Assembly: GCA_017305715.1 (NCBI GenBank)
Contig: JAFKKG010000013.1
Location: forward strand, 62,001 to 126,000
DNA: 64,000 nt
Direction of reading: 5' to 3'
Source of the DNA: Hyphomicrobiales bacterium
Lineage (GTDB): Bacteria; Pseudomonadota; Alphaproteobacteria; Rhizobiales; Xanthobacteraceae
This document shows, in pieces, positions 33,932-43,134 of this stretch. The translations under genes and the position numbers were made by a program. The notes under the pieces are model-generated. The model did not search any database. It was not told the DNA's origin and was given only the letters and a program-made list of their open reading frames with translations. Position 1 is the first letter of the stretch; each line of letters opens with the position of its first letter.

Positions 33932-35641
33932 GTGGCACCGCGCGGGGTTCTTTTCTATGCCGGCGCCGGCATGGTCGCCGCGTTGCATGTCGCGGCCCTG
34001 GCGGTCCTGTTCGCCACCGAATATGGGGCTTTTGCGATCACGCTGTCGCTGCTGGCGTGGGTGTTCGCGAATTGCCTTTTGCTGGCTATGCTGCGGCGGC
34101 CGGGCATCGCCGCGGCGCTGGCACTGGCGCTGACGGTGATGCTGATCGTGCTGTCGCGCTTCAAGTTCGATATTCTGCAACTGTCCCTGACGTTCCTCGA
34201 TTTCCTGATCATCGACCGCGACACGTTTTCATTCCTGCTCTCGGTATTTCCCCGGCTGCGGAACCAACTGATCGTGGCTGGCATCGTTGCGGTGCCGTTG
34301 TTGTGGGCGATCTGGCGCGCCGATCCGTTCCGCGCCCGTCGCGGCCTTGCATTGGCAGCCGTCGGCGTCACCACCGTCGCGATGTCGGCGATGTCGGTGG
34401 CGGTGCCCGAACAACCCTGGGAGCCGTTCCAGGGCGTCAATCATGTTTCCAATCTGGCGCGCTCGGGCGTGGTGGCGGTGTCGCGGCTGGCATCGACCGG
34501 ATGGATCGAGGCCGATCCGCCCGCGGCAGGCTCGCTTGGCCTCGCCCGGGGCGCCAACGCTGCGGTCCTGACGGCGCTGCCGCCTGTCGAAACATGCGAC
34601 GCCACGGTCAGGCGGCCGCATATCATCATGCTGCTCGACGAATCGAGCTTCGACATAACGGCCGCACCCGGCATCAAGGTGCCGCCCGGTTATTCCGACT
34701 TCTTCAAGTCGACGGACGGCAGGCAACGCACCATGATCGCGGAGGCGACCGGCGGTCCGACCTGGTACACCGAATTCAACGTCCTGACCGGCATGTCGGT
34801 ACGATCGTTCGGCGATCTCAAATTTTACGTCACCCGGATCACCGCCGATCGCATCGGGCGGGGCCTGCCGCAAGCGCTGCAACGCTGCGGCTACAAGACC
34901 GTCTCGCTGTATCCGACCTATGGCGACTTCCTCAGCGCTAGGGCGTTCCAGAAGGGCGTCGGCATCGACAGGTTCATCGACATGGCCGAGATGGGCGTCG
35001 ATGAGGACATGCAGCCCGACAAGTTCTACTTCGATCAGGCGCTGAAAGTGTTTGCGGACGAACAGCCCTCGCAGTCGCCGGTCTTCATGTTCGTGTATCT
35101 GACCGCCAATCATTTTCCCTGGACCAGCGCCTACCGGCCCGACCTGACGCCGGACTGGACGCCGCCGGGCAATACCGCCGAGATCGACGAATATATTCGC
35201 CGCCAGACCATGACCGCAAAGGACTATCGCGATTTCACCGCGCGGCTGGCGGAGGACTATCCCGACCAGTCGTTTCTGGTGCTGCGGTTCGGCGATCATC
35301 AGCCGGCGATCTCGCAGAAACTGCTCGAGCCCGGCATCGACCGCAAAGAGCTGGCGCAACGCGTGATGACCGCGGATCCGCGCTACTTCTCGACCTATTA
35401 TGCGCTGGATGGAATCAACTTCCAGCCATCGGACCTGTCATCGGCCCTGGAAACCCTCGATGCCGCCTACATCCCGCTCGTTATCCAGGACGCCGCGGGA
35501 ATCCCGCTCGATCCGTCGTTCCGGGAGCAGAAGAGCATCATGCTCCGCTGCAAGGGCGTGTTCTACGCGTGCAAGGAAGGCGCGGAGGTCAGGCATTTCA
35601 ACCGGCTCCTGATCGATGCCGGACTGATCAAGGGGTTGTAG
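33932..35641 (+). CDS. Membrane sulfatase / phosphoglycerol transferase-like protein, copy 2
   Basis: A 569-residue paralogue of the preceding gene, with nearly the same length and order: membrane helices in residues 1-160, RPHIIMLLDESSFDI, GGPTWYTEFNVLTGM with Thr in the catalytic place, YLTANHFPWTSAY and LRFGDHQPAIS. The shared C-terminal end, IMLRCKGVFYACK-GGAE/EGAE...FNRLLIDAG, marks a tandem duplication. GTG start at 33932. It follows copy 1 with a 53-base gap, so both are probably one transcript. Substrate unknown; a periplasmic glycan or lipid is likely from family knowledge. Confidence 0.85.
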   Translation: MAPRGVLFYAGAGMVAALHVAALAVLFATEYGAFAITLSLLAWVFANCLLLAMLRRPGIAAALALALTVMLIVLSRFKFDILQLSLTFLDFLIIDRDTFSFLLSVFPRLRNQLIVAGIVAVPLLWAIWRADPFRARRGLALAAVGVTTVAMSAMSVAVPEQPWEPFQGVNHVSNLARSGVVAVSRLASTGWIEADPPAAGSLGLARGANAAVLTALPPVETCDATVRRPHIIMLLDESSFDITAAPGIKVPPGYSDFFKSTDGRQRTMIAEATGGPTWYTEFNVLTGMSVRSFGDLKFYVTRITADRIGRGLPQALQRCGYKTVSLYPTYGDFLSARAFQKGVGIDRFIDMAEMGVDEDMQPDKFYFDQALKVFADEQPSQSPVFMFVYLTANHFPWTSAYRPDLTPDWTPPGNTAEIDEYIRRQTMTAKDYRDFTARLAEDYPDQSFLVLRFGDHQPAISQKLLEPGIDRKELAQRVMTADPRYFSTYYALDGINFQPSDLSSALETLDAAYIPLVIQDAAGIPLDPSFREQKSIMLRCKGVFYACKEGAEVRHFNRLLIDAGLIKGL

Positions 35642-35665
35642 CGGCGTGGCGGCGCAGTAACTGCG

Positions 35666-35756
35666 TAGGGTGGGCAAAGGCGCACTTGCGCCGTGCCCAC
35701 CATTTCCAGCAGTGGCGACGATGGTGGGCACGCTTCGCTTTGCCCACCCTACGTTG
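35666..35756 (-). repeat. Dispersed GTGGGCAAAG palindromic repeat, copy 2
   Basis: Reverse-complement copy of the element at 24359-24451: arms GTAGGGTGGGCAAAG and TTTGCCCACCCTAC, inner arms GTGCCCACCAT and ATGGTGGGCAC. It lies between the second sulfatase-like gene and a convergent oxidoreductase gene and may end both transcripts. Confidence 0.8.
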
Positions 35757-35765
35757 AAGTGTTTC

Positions 35766-36698
35766 TCAACTCTTCTTCACCGCTCCAAGAATACGATCCG
35801 CTTCCACGCGCCAGTCGGCGCTGCGGGCAAACGTCTCGGTGCCTTTGGTCCCGAACAGGCCTTCGTCGGCAAGGTCGGCGACAAAGGCCTGGCGTGCGGC
35901 GGTGCCCTCCGCCGACCATGGCGTGAGGCCGGCCTCGCGTACGGTCTCGGCGACTTCACGAACCTCCTCGCTGCGGCGATGGCCGTGCTCGATCACACGC
36001 TGGAAGAAATAGGCGCCCTGTTTCTCCCAGTCGATGCCGGGAAAGGTTTCCTGGAGCGACGCCAGCACCGCATCCTCGACGCCATAGGCGCGCGCGGTGG
36101 TAAAACTCTCGATCACCATGGCCTCAAGGCCCTTGATCATCACGCTGCGGCACATCTTGACCGCCGACGCGACGCCGAGTTCCTGGCTTGCCACCTTGGC
36201 GTCGAAGCCGAGTTCGACCAGCAGGGGCGCGAGCGCCTCGGCGCCGCTGCCGCCCAGCAGCAAGGGCACCTTGATACGTTTCGGCGGGATCGACGTCATG
36301 ACGGCGCCTTCGACATAGCGGCCGCCCTTGCCGTCGATCAGCACGGCCGCACGCTGCTTGGCGCCCGGCGATGCCGAATTGAAATCAAGGAACCATGCGC
36401 CCTGTTTGACGGCGGGCGTGCAGGCTTGCGCGACCGGGACGGCCTGGCTCGCCGTGACGGCGGACACGATCAAATCGGCTCTCGCGGCGAGGTCGGCATG
36501 GGACGCCGTCAGCGCGACACCATGGCTGGCGGCATGATCGCGCAGGGCAGAGCCGGCCTGGTCGCTGCGCAGCTTGATGTCGTAGGCCGCGACCTTGACG
36601 TCTTGCTTGCGCAGGTCCTCGGCGAGGATGCGGCCGACTTCGCCATAGCCGACGAGGCCGACATGCCAATGCCTGGGATCGGTCGAGGTGATGCTCAT
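35766..36698 (-). CDS. NAD(P)-dependent oxidoreductase, 6-phosphogluconate dehydrogenase-like (DUF1932)
   Basis: A 310-residue enzyme. The N-terminal Rossmann domain opens HVGLVGYGEVGRILAEDLRKQDVKVAAYDI; the C-terminal all-helical part (GVASAVKMCRSVMIKGLEAMVIESFTTARAYG) is the DUF1932-type dimerisation domain of the beta-hydroxyacid dehydrogenase group. It probably oxidises a hydroxy acid; substrate unknown. It is the last gene of a minus-strand run: the dienelactone-hydrolase-like gene ends 5 bases upstream of its start. Confidence 0.88.
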   Translation of the reverse strand: MSITSTDPRHWHVGLVGYGEVGRILAEDLRKQDVKVAAYDIKLRSDQAGSALRDHAASHGVALTASHADLAARADLIVSAVTASQAVPVAQACTPAVKQGAWFLDFNSASPGAKQRAAVLIDGKGGRYVEGAVMTSIPPKRIKVPLLLGGSGAEALAPLLVELGFDAKVASQELGVASAVKMCRSVMIKGLEAMVIESFTTARAYGVEDAVLASLQETFPGIDWEKQGAYFFQRVIEHGHRRSEEVREVAETVREAGLTPWSAEGTAARQAFVADLADEGLFGTKGTETFARSADWRVEADRILGAVKKS

Positions 36699-36703
36699 TT
36701 GAA

Positions 36704-37600
36704 CTATTCTCCAGACAAGGGTCTCAATGCGCCGGCAAAGAAGCCGATCGCGCGCGGGATCACATCGCGCGTTGCCGACGCATTGGCATCGTCATCCTGC
36801 CGCTTCGGATTCGGGTCGTCGAAACCATGGGTCGCATCGGGATAAAGCTCGAACTGGATGTCGCTGCCGATCGCCTGGCTCCTGGCGACCAGCTCGGCGC
36901 AGCGACGCGGCGAGACTTCCTCGTCGCCCGAGCCATGAAACACGCGCACGGGGGCGTAGGTCTTGATGCCGTCGGGGAATTGATCTTTCAGGCCACAGGC
37001 CGGGTAGAACGCCAGTCCCGCCCGGAAGCCGGTGGCGGGCGTCGGCGCCGTGATTCCGGGCGCGGTCGCCGACATGGCGGCCAGCGTGGCGCTGGCGCCG
37101 TTGGACCAGCCCTGCAATGCGATCCGATCGGCGACCACGTCGCTGCGGGTCCGTAAGTAAGCGAGCGCGCCATAGGCGTCGAGCGGACGCACCGTGACCT
37201 CGTTCAGTTCATCGGGCCGGGAATCGTAGCTGAAGCGGGGGAAGCCGCGCGGGTAGCCGCGCGGGCCGAAGTCGTCGACCATGATGGCGAGATAGCCCTG
37301 CTGGGCCCAGATGTGGCCCCATTGCTGATGACGCTTCGAAAGCGTTGACGCGTCGTATTCGCCCTTGGCAGCCGAGGAGTAGGCGCCCGCGCGGCCGTGC
37401 ATCATCACCACCGCCGGCGTACGCGCGGGATGCGGTACTTCCGGCAAAAAGACATAGCCGACCAGCGTGGTCCGCCCATCGGCGCTGATGAAGGTGACGC
37501 GTTCGGGCAGGGAGGTCACGGTGGCATCTGCGGATGGGATCGCCAGCGCCGGTATCGCAGCGGCAATTGCAGCGAGCAAGATGACATAGGGTGAGTTCAC
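36704..37600 (-). CDS. Dienelactone hydrolase family protein, exported
   Basis: A 298-residue alpha/beta hydrolase with a Sec signal peptide (YVILLAAIAAAIPALAIPSADA, cleavage near residue 26). The nucleophile motif is LQGWSNGAS, and Asp/His come from DATHGFDDP; MMHGRAGAYSS is the oxyanion strand. It resembles DLH enzymes, but with a periplasmic location. Substrate unknown. It lies 41 bases downstream of the ABC permease-binding-protein fusion and 5 bases before the oxidoreductase gene, so the three are probably transcribed together. Confidence 0.88.
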   Translation of the reverse strand: MNSPYVILLAAIAAAIPALAIPSADATVTSLPERVTFISADGRTTLVGYVFLPEVPHPARTPAVVMMHGRAGAYSSAAKGEYDASTLSKRHQQWGHIWAQQGYLAIMVDDFGPRGYPRGFPRFSYDSRPDELNEVTVRPLDAYGALAYLRTRSDVVADRIALQGWSNGASATLAAMSATAPGITAPTPATGFRAGLAFYPACGLKDQFPDGIKTYAPVRVFHGSGDEEVSPRRCAELVARSQAIGSDIQFELYPDATHGFDDPNPKRQDDDANASATRDVIPRAIGFFAGALRPLSGE

Positions 37601-37641
37601 GGGCGGACTCCGAATGCGTTCGATATCTTAGCCCAGATCGC

Positions 37642-39201
37642 CTACTTCGTCCCGATCTTCTCCCACAGCCACCTTGCCACCGCATCGGGCGACGAATTCG
37701 CGTCGTTACCGGACGCGCGCAGATTGGCTTCGCGCATCGCGGATATGTCGATCCGGCCGAGCAGCGGTTGGAGGGCCTTACGCAAAGCCTGGTCGTCGGC
37801 GCGTTTGGGGGCGAGCAGCACCATCGCGTCATAGGGCGGGATCGCGCGCCTGGGATCGTTCAGCACCACGAGGTCATATTTGGCGATCAGCCCGTCGCTG
37901 GTGTAGCCCGCGATCACGTCGACTTCGCCGGAGGCCGCGGCGGCATACATGAAGTCCGGCTGCATCTGCCGCTGCGCGCGGAACGACAGCCCATAGGATT
38001 TCTTCAGTCCGGCCCATTCGGGACGTGAGAAGAATTCGTAATCCGCCGCGATCGACAGGCCGACCGCGCGCGGCGCCAGATCGGTGATGCTGCGGATGCC
38101 GAGTTGCTCGGCGCGCTTGCGCGGCATCACCAGCGCATAGGCGTTCTCGAAACCGAGCTCGCCGAGCAGCGTGATGTTCTGCTTTGCCAGCATCGTCTTC
38201 AACTCGGCGAGCACGTCCTGGCGCGGCTTGATATCGTTGCGCTGGAATTGATTGGCCCACAGCGTGCCGGAATAGTCGACATAGACGTCGATATCACCGG
38301 ACGCCAGCGCCTCGAAGATCACGTTGGAGCCGAGGCCCTCGCGCGAGCTGGCGGAGAGGCCGGCGGCCTTGAGCCGTTGCGCGATCAGCGCCGACAGCAC
38401 ATATTGCTCGGTAAAGGTTTTCGCGCCGACGACGTAGTTGGTCTGCGAGCGCGTCATCGTCGGCACCAGCGTCGCCGCCACCAGGGCGGCGATCCCGACG
38501 CCGCCGAGCGTGGCGCGCAGGCGGCTGCGATTTCGAAAACCATTTTCGATCAGCGCCAGCAATTGATCGACCGCGAGCGCCAGCACCGCGGCCGAGAGAC
38601 AGCCGAACAGCACGAAAACCCAGTTCTGGGTCTGCAGCCCCGCAAAGATGTAGTTGCCGAGGCTGGTCTGTCCGATCGGCGTCGACAGCGTCGCGGTGCC
38701 GATAACCCAGACCGCCGCGGTGCGGATGCCGGCCATCATGACCGGCAGCGCCAGCGGCAGTTCGACCGTGAACAGCGATTGCCGCGGCGTCATGCCGACC
38801 CCTTGCGCGGCTTCGAGGACCGCGGCGTCGACGCCTTGAAGCCCGGTGATCGTGTTGCGCAGCACCGGCAGCATCGAATAGAGCGCCAGCGCCAGCACGG
38901 CGGGCAGGAAGCCGAAGGCGGAAAAACCAAACCCGAACCACGACAGCGACAACGCAGCCAGCGCCAGCAGCAGCGGGTAGAACAGCGCCAGCAGCGCCAG
39001 GCCCGGCACGGTCTGCACGATACTGGCCAGCCCGAGCAGCGCGCCGCGCATCACGGGGCGATGCCGCGCGATGATGGCGAGGGGCAGGCTGACCACAAGC
39101 CCGAGCGCCAGCGCCGTGACGCTGACGCGGACGTGATTGCCGAGATAATCCGGCAGGTGCCCGAGCGCTTCGCTCCAGCGTGGGTCTGCGAGCAGATTCA
39201 T
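37642..39201 (-). CDS. Osmoprotectant-type ABC transporter: permease fused to substrate-binding domain
   Basis: A 519-residue fusion. Residues 1-210 are an inner-membrane permease (YLGNHVRVSVTALALGL..., EAAQGVGMTPRQSLFTVELPLALPVMMAGIRTA with the EAA loop). After a further helix near 230-250, residues 260-519 form an OpuAC-type binding domain (YVVGAKTFTEQYVLSALIAQRL; DIDVYVDYSGTLWANQF) for quaternary amines such as glycine betaine or choline. The ATP-binding subunit is the gene just upstream (ATGA overlap). Fused forms are known in the OpuC/ProU family; the ligand is inferred. Confidence 0.9.
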   Translation of the reverse strand: MNLLADPRWSEALGHLPDYLGNHVRVSVTALALGLVVSLPLAIIARHRPVMRGALLGLASIVQTVPGLALLALFYPLLLALAALSLSWFGFGFSAFGFLPAVLALALYSMLPVLRNTITGLQGVDAAVLEAAQGVGMTPRQSLFTVELPLALPVMMAGIRTAAVWVIGTATLSTPIGQTSLGNYIFAGLQTQNWVFVLFGCLSAAVLALAVDQLLALIENGFRNRSRLRATLGGVGIAALVAATLVPTMTRSQTNYVVGAKTFTEQYVLSALIAQRLKAAGLSASSREGLGSNVIFEALASGDIDVYVDYSGTLWANQFQRNDIKPRQDVLAELKTMLAKQNITLLGELGFENAYALVMPRKRAEQLGIRSITDLAPRAVGLSIAADYEFFSRPEWAGLKKSYGLSFRAQRQMQPDFMYAAAASGEVDVIAGYTSDGLIAKYDLVVLNDPRRAIPPYDAMVLLAPKRADDQALRKALQPLLGRIDISAMREANLRASGNDANSSPDAVARWLWEKIGTK

Positions 39202-40001
39202 GCCGCGCCGTCCCGCGGCAACAATGCGCCGAGCCGTTCGGCCTGTCGCCTTGGCGTGCGCAACAATTCGCCGACATAGGCGTCTTTGCTGCCGGAGAGT
39301 TCCGCCGGCGTTCCCTGCGCCAGCAGCCGTCCGCTGCGCATCACCGCAACGCGGTCGGCCAGCAAAATGGCCTCGGTCATGTCATGGGTGATCATGACCG
39401 TGGTCAGCCCGAGCTTGCGGTGCAGCTCGCGAAAATCGTCGCCCAGCGCGTCGCGGGTGAGGGGGTCGAGCGCGCCGAACGGCTCATCCATCAGCACGAT
39501 GCGCGGCTTTGCCGCCAGCGCCCGCGCCACGCCGACGCGCTGGCGTTGGCCGCCGGACAATTCATGCGGCAGCCGGTCGCGATATGGCGCGCGGTCGAGC
39601 CGCACCAGATCGAGCAGTTCGTCGACCCGCGCGGCAATCTCGTCCGGCGGCGTGCCGAGCAGCTTGGGCGTGATGCCGATATTGCCGGCGACGGAAAGAT
39701 GCGGAAACAGTCCGCCGCTCTGGAACACATAGCCGATCCGCCGCCGCAGCAGAATCGGATCGGCATTGCCGACGTCTTCGCCTTCGATCGTGATGCTGCC
39801 GCTATCGGCCTCGATCAGCCGGTTGGCCAGCCGGAGCAGCGTGGTCTTGCCCGAGCCGGAGCCGCCGACAATGGCCAGGAACTCGCCCTCGGCGACGTCG
39901 AGCGAGACGTCATCCACCGCCACCACGCGCTCCCTCCCGCGGCCGCCATCGAAGGTCTTGGCGACATGCGCATAGGAGATCAGGGGCTGAGCTGAATTCA
40001 A
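39198..40001 (-). CDS. Osmoprotectant-type ABC transporter ATP-binding protein
   Basis: ATPase of the fusion transporter downstream (ATGA overlap). About 267 residues, with Walker A GGSGSGKTT, signature HELSGGQRQRVGVARAL and Walker B IVLMDEPFGALDPLT. The start is uncertain: there is no ATG near the conserved LISYAHVAKTF, so I place it at TTG 40001 (LNSAQPLISY), with a CGAGG ribosome site before it. The frame stays open far upstream, but that part overlaps the HxlR gene in another frame and looks like shadow. The protein lacks the CBS domains seen in longer ProV-type ATPases. Confidence 0.85.
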   Translation of the reverse strand: MNSAQPLISYAHVAKTFDGGRGRERVVAVDDVSLDVAEGEFLAIVGGSGSGKTTLLRLANRLIEADSGSITIEGEDVGNADPILLRRRIGYVFQSGGLFPHLSVAGNIGITPKLLGTPPDEIAARVDELLDLVRLDRAPYRDRLPHELSGGQRQRVGVARALAAKPRIVLMDEPFGALDPLTRDALGDDFRELHRKLGLTTVMITHDMTEAILLADRVAVMRSGRLLAQGTPAELSGSKDAYVGELLRTPRRQAERLGALLPRDGAA

Positions 40002-40045
40002 TTGGGCCTCGTTGCGCTTACCCTCCAGGGGAGGGTGAAGGTCAA

Positions 40046-40450
40046 CTACCACGCCGTGTGCCCGCGTTGAACCTCTTCGCGCTGCGGCCTTCGCTGAATC
40101 TCCGGCGGCGTCCAGTTGGCGCCGCTCTGACGGAGCAGCTTGTTTCCCCAGGACGCCAGCGGCACCAACAGCGCTACGAGCTCGCGTCCCTTTGGCGTCA
40201 AGCCGTAGCGGATCTGCCGGGAGGAGACGGTTGCGGAACGGCGAGCTACGCCACTCCCGATCAATTCCTTCAGCACGCCCGACAACACCTGCTGACGGAC
40301 GTCGCCCACGGAACATCTGACTTCGCTGAAGGTGAGGTCGTCGAGCGACAGCAGATAGAGCACCCGAACCTTCCATTTGCCGGAAACGATCGAGAGCACG
40401 GCCTCGACCGGGCAGGAATCCAGTGTGGGGCGCTTGCGCTGGTAGGCCAT
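40046..40450 (-). CDS. HxlR family winged-helix transcriptional regulator
   Basis: A 134-residue regulator with the HxlR core: DSCPVEAVLSIVSGKWKVRVLYLL (Cys13 is the conserved redox-type cysteine), FSEVRCSVGDVRQQVLSGVLKEL and the wing RQIRYGLTPKGRELVALL. It is divergent from the amidohydrolase gene (86-base gap) and 44 bases upstream of the osmoprotectant-type ABC operon on its own strand, so it could control either side. No clear inverted repeat was found in the gap. Confidence 0.9.
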   Translation of the reverse strand: MAYQRKRPTLDSCPVEAVLSIVSGKWKVRVLYLLSLDDLTFSEVRCSVGDVRQQVLSGVLKELIGSGVARRSATVSSRQIRYGLTPKGRELVALLVPLASWGNKLLRQSGANWTPPEIQRRPQREEVQRGHTAW

Positions 40451-40536
40451 GGCGATGTCCTGGTCAGAAATTTATGTGTCTGGCAATAGATGCATTTCCC
40501 GGCATGATCGCAAACCCCTGAACCAGAGACCCAGTT

Positions 40537-42228
40537 ATGACCGAAATACGCCCCGCTCAGCCCGGTCCGCGACCTGCCAATGCAGCCGACGTGATTTTCG
40601 AGAACGGCAAGGTCTACACCGTCGATCAACGAATGCCCTGGGCGGAAACGGTCGCCGTCAAGAACGGAAAAATCGTGTTCGTCGGCACGGCCAGGGGCGC
40701 GCGAGCGTGGCAGGGACCGCAAACCGGGATCGTCGATCTGAAAGGCCGCATGATGATGCCGGGCCTCGGCGACGTCCACAATCACCACACGCGGGGCGGG
40801 CAGCTCGATTTGTTCGAGCTCTCGTTTCAGACCAGCATCTCGTTTGACGACATCCTCCAATTGGTGAAAGCGCGGGCGGCCCAGACGCCCGCCGGCGAGT
40901 GGATTTGCGGCGGCATCTGGAGCAGCGAACTGATCGCGCGGCTCGGGACGTTGGAGGCCAAGGCCGCGCTGGATGCGGCCAGCCCCGGCCATCCCGTCAT
41001 GTTGCGCGACGACAGCCTTCATAACCGGTGGGTGAACAGCAGGGCGCTGGAGCTGATGGAGGTCACGGCCGCGACGCCGGACCCCGAGCTCGGCCATATC
41101 GTGCGGGATCGATCGAGCGGTGCGCCGGTCGGGCTGCTGCTGGAAAAGGCGTCGGCACTGGCCGAGCAGGCGGCCGTCAAGTCCGTCAATGATCCGCTGC
41201 AGCGCGATATCGCTTCCACGCAGCGCGCGGTCGAGATCCTGAATTCCTATGGCGTCACCGCCTACCAGGACGCCAACACCACGTTGCCGATGCTGAAGGC
41301 GCTGACCGATCTGGACCGGCGGGGCGAGCTCAACGCCTGGTGCGTCGGCTCACTCCCTGTGTTCAATACCCTGAGCGGCACCGAGCTGTTCGGCGAGGCG
41401 CTGATCGCGCGGCGCGAGGAGTTCCGGACCACCCATGTCCGGCCGGACTTCATCAAGCTGTTCATGGACGGCGTGCCGATGACGCGAACGGCCGCCATGC
41501 TCGAGGCCTACAAGCCGGACGAAGCAGGGCACACGGTGGTTTGCCAGTCGTTTCTGCGGCTTCCGGACGTCGTGCACTGGATCGTCAGGGCCGAGACGCT
41601 GGGCCTCGGTGTCAAGGTCCACTGCGCAGGCGACGCTGCCGTGCGCGATATTCTCGATGCCGTGGAGATCGTGCGCCGGCTGCGGGGACCCGGGGGCCCG
41701 ATGCATCACATCGCGCATGCGAGCTTCATCGATCCTGTCGACATACCCCGCTTTGGGGAGCTCAATGTCGTGGCCGATCTCTGCCCGGCGATCTGGTTTC
41801 CCTGCGCCATTACGGTCGCGAACAAGGCGGTGATGGACGAGCAGCGCGCCGAGCGTTACTGGCCCAACCGCGACCTCCATGCGGCCGGCGCGTTGATGGC
41901 CGGGGGATCGGACTGGCCGGTCATCGGCCTGCCCGATCCCTGGTTCGGGCTCGAGGGAATGGTGACTCGGCGCAATCCCAAAGGAGGGTATTCCGGGGCG
42001 CTCTGGCCCGAACAGGCCATCGATCTCGCAACCGCGATCGAAATCTACACGCGCAATCCGGCCAAGGCGATGGGGCTTGGCCACCTCACCGGAACGATCG
42101 AGGTCGGCAAGTCGGCCGATCTCATCGTGCTGGAAAGGAATCTGTTCGAGGTCGAACCCGATCGCCTTTCGGCCACGAAAGTTCTCGCGACCTATTTCGA
42201 GGGCAGGCGCGTGCATGGCGAAGCATAG
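40537..42228 (+). CDS. Amidohydrolase family protein (YtcJ-like)
   Basis: A 563-residue metal-dependent hydrolase. The metal site begins at MMMPGLGDVHNHHTRGG (HxH), with further ligands in VKVHCAGDAAVRDILDAV and HIAHASFI, and the C-terminal DW in GGSDWPVIGL. N- and C-terminal strands (ENGKVYTVDQRMPWAETVAVKNGKIVFVG; IEVGKSADLIVLERN) form the usual small beta domain. Substrate unknown. It is followed by an ABC ATPase and permease of the nitrate/taurine type on the same strand, so it may process an imported amide or cyclic compound; this is inference from position. Confidence 0.9.
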   Translation: MTEIRPAQPGPRPANAADVIFENGKVYTVDQRMPWAETVAVKNGKIVFVGTARGARAWQGPQTGIVDLKGRMMMPGLGDVHNHHTRGGQLDLFELSFQTSISFDDILQLVKARAAQTPAGEWICGGIWSSELIARLGTLEAKAALDAASPGHPVMLRDDSLHNRWVNSRALELMEVTAATPDPELGHIVRDRSSGAPVGLLLEKASALAEQAAVKSVNDPLQRDIASTQRAVEILNSYGVTAYQDANTTLPMLKALTDLDRRGELNAWCVGSLPVFNTLSGTELFGEALIARREEFRTTHVRPDFIKLFMDGVPMTRTAAMLEAYKPDEAGHTVVCQSFLRLPDVVHWIVRAETLGLGVKVHCAGDAAVRDILDAVEIVRRLRGPGGPMHHIAHASFIDPVDIPRFGELNVVADLCPAIWFPCAITVANKAVMDEQRAERYWPNRDLHAAGALMAGGSDWPVIGLPDPWFGLEGMVTRRNPKGGYSGALWPEQAIDLATAIEIYTRNPAKAMGLGHLTGTIEVGKSADLIVLERNLFEVEPDRLSATKVLATYFEGRRVHGEA

Positions 42229-42306
42229 CGCGGCCACGTCATGACGCCGCGTTGAACTTGTCCGTGGTTCCCGCTAAGGCATCCTTCCGGATATGGGGGG
42301 GGAAGC

Positions 42307-43134
42307 ATGGCGGATACCGCGGAGCTTGTGGCGGTCGCGCTCGACGATGCGACGGTGGCCTTTCGCGTCGCCGGGGATCGGGTCTATACGGCCGTGGAAC
42401 GCGCCAGCCTGTCGGTCGCGCATGGCGAGTTCGTCGCCATTGTCGGTCCGACCGGGTGCGGAAAATCGACGCTGCTCAACGTCGCCGCCGGGCTGTTGAA
42501 GCCGGTCGCGGGTTCGGTGCGGATCTTCGACCGGCCGCTGGCCGGGCTCAATCGCGATGCCGGCTATCTGTTTCAGGCCGACGCGCTGTTTCCCTGGAAG
42601 ACCGCGATCGACAACGTCGCCATCGGCCTCGAGATCACCGGCGCGCCGCGGGGAATGGCGCTGGAGCGTGCGCAGGGCTGGCTCAAGGCGGTCGGGCTCG
42701 GAGCGTTTGCTGGTCGTTATCCGCACATGCTGTCCGGCGGCCAGCGCAAGCGCGTCGGGCTGGCGCAGGTCCTGATCCGCGATCCCAAGATATTGCTGAT
42801 GGACGAGCCGTTCGGCCCGCTCGATGCGCAGACGCGCCAAATCATGGGCAATCTCCTGCTGGAGCTGTGGAACGCCGACCGCAAGGCGGTGCTGTTCGTG
42901 ACCCACGATCTGGAGGAGGCGATCGCGCTTGCCGACCGTGTCGTGATCATGTCGGCCGGACCCGGCGCGCGCATCATCGGCGACTGGAAGGTCACCCTGC
43001 CGCGCCCGCGCGACATCGCCGAAGTGCGGATGGAAAAACAGTTCCACGAGCTGCACCGCGAAATCTGGAGCGTGCTGAAGGACGAAGTGATGAAGGGCTA
43101 TGCGCAGTCCTCGCAAGCGGCGGAGGCGTCCTGA
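42307..43134 (+). CDS. ABC transporter ATP-binding protein, nitrate/sulfonate/taurine type
   Basis: A 275-residue ATPase: Walker A VGPTGCGKST, signature HMLSGGQRKRVGLAQVL, Walker B ILLMDEPFGPLDAQT and switch VTHDLEEAIAL. The sequence around PWKTAIDNVAIGLEI resembles SsuB/TauB proteins. The stop and the permease start share one base (TGATG), so the two are coupled. The likely binding protein is the NMT1-like gene at 46000, separated by an MFS gene and a cupin. Confidence 0.93.
   Translation: MADTAELVAVALDDATVAFRVAGDRVYTAVERASLSVAHGEFVAIVGPTGCGKSTLLNVAAGLLKPVAGSVRIFDRPLAGLNRDAGYLFQADALFPWKTAIDNVAIGLEITGAPRGMALERAQGWLKAVGLGAFAGRYPHMLSGGQRKRVGLAQVLIRDPKILLMDEPFGPLDAQTRQIMGNLLLELWNADRKAVLFVTHDLEEAIALADRVVIMSAGPGARIIGDWKVTLPRPRDIAEVRMEKQFHELHREIWSVLKDEVMKGYAQSSQAAEAS

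Noticed and set aside
41340..43133. Upstream extension of the ABC permease frame
   Set aside because: It runs through the amidohydrolase and ATPase genes in another frame; the permease starts at 43134.
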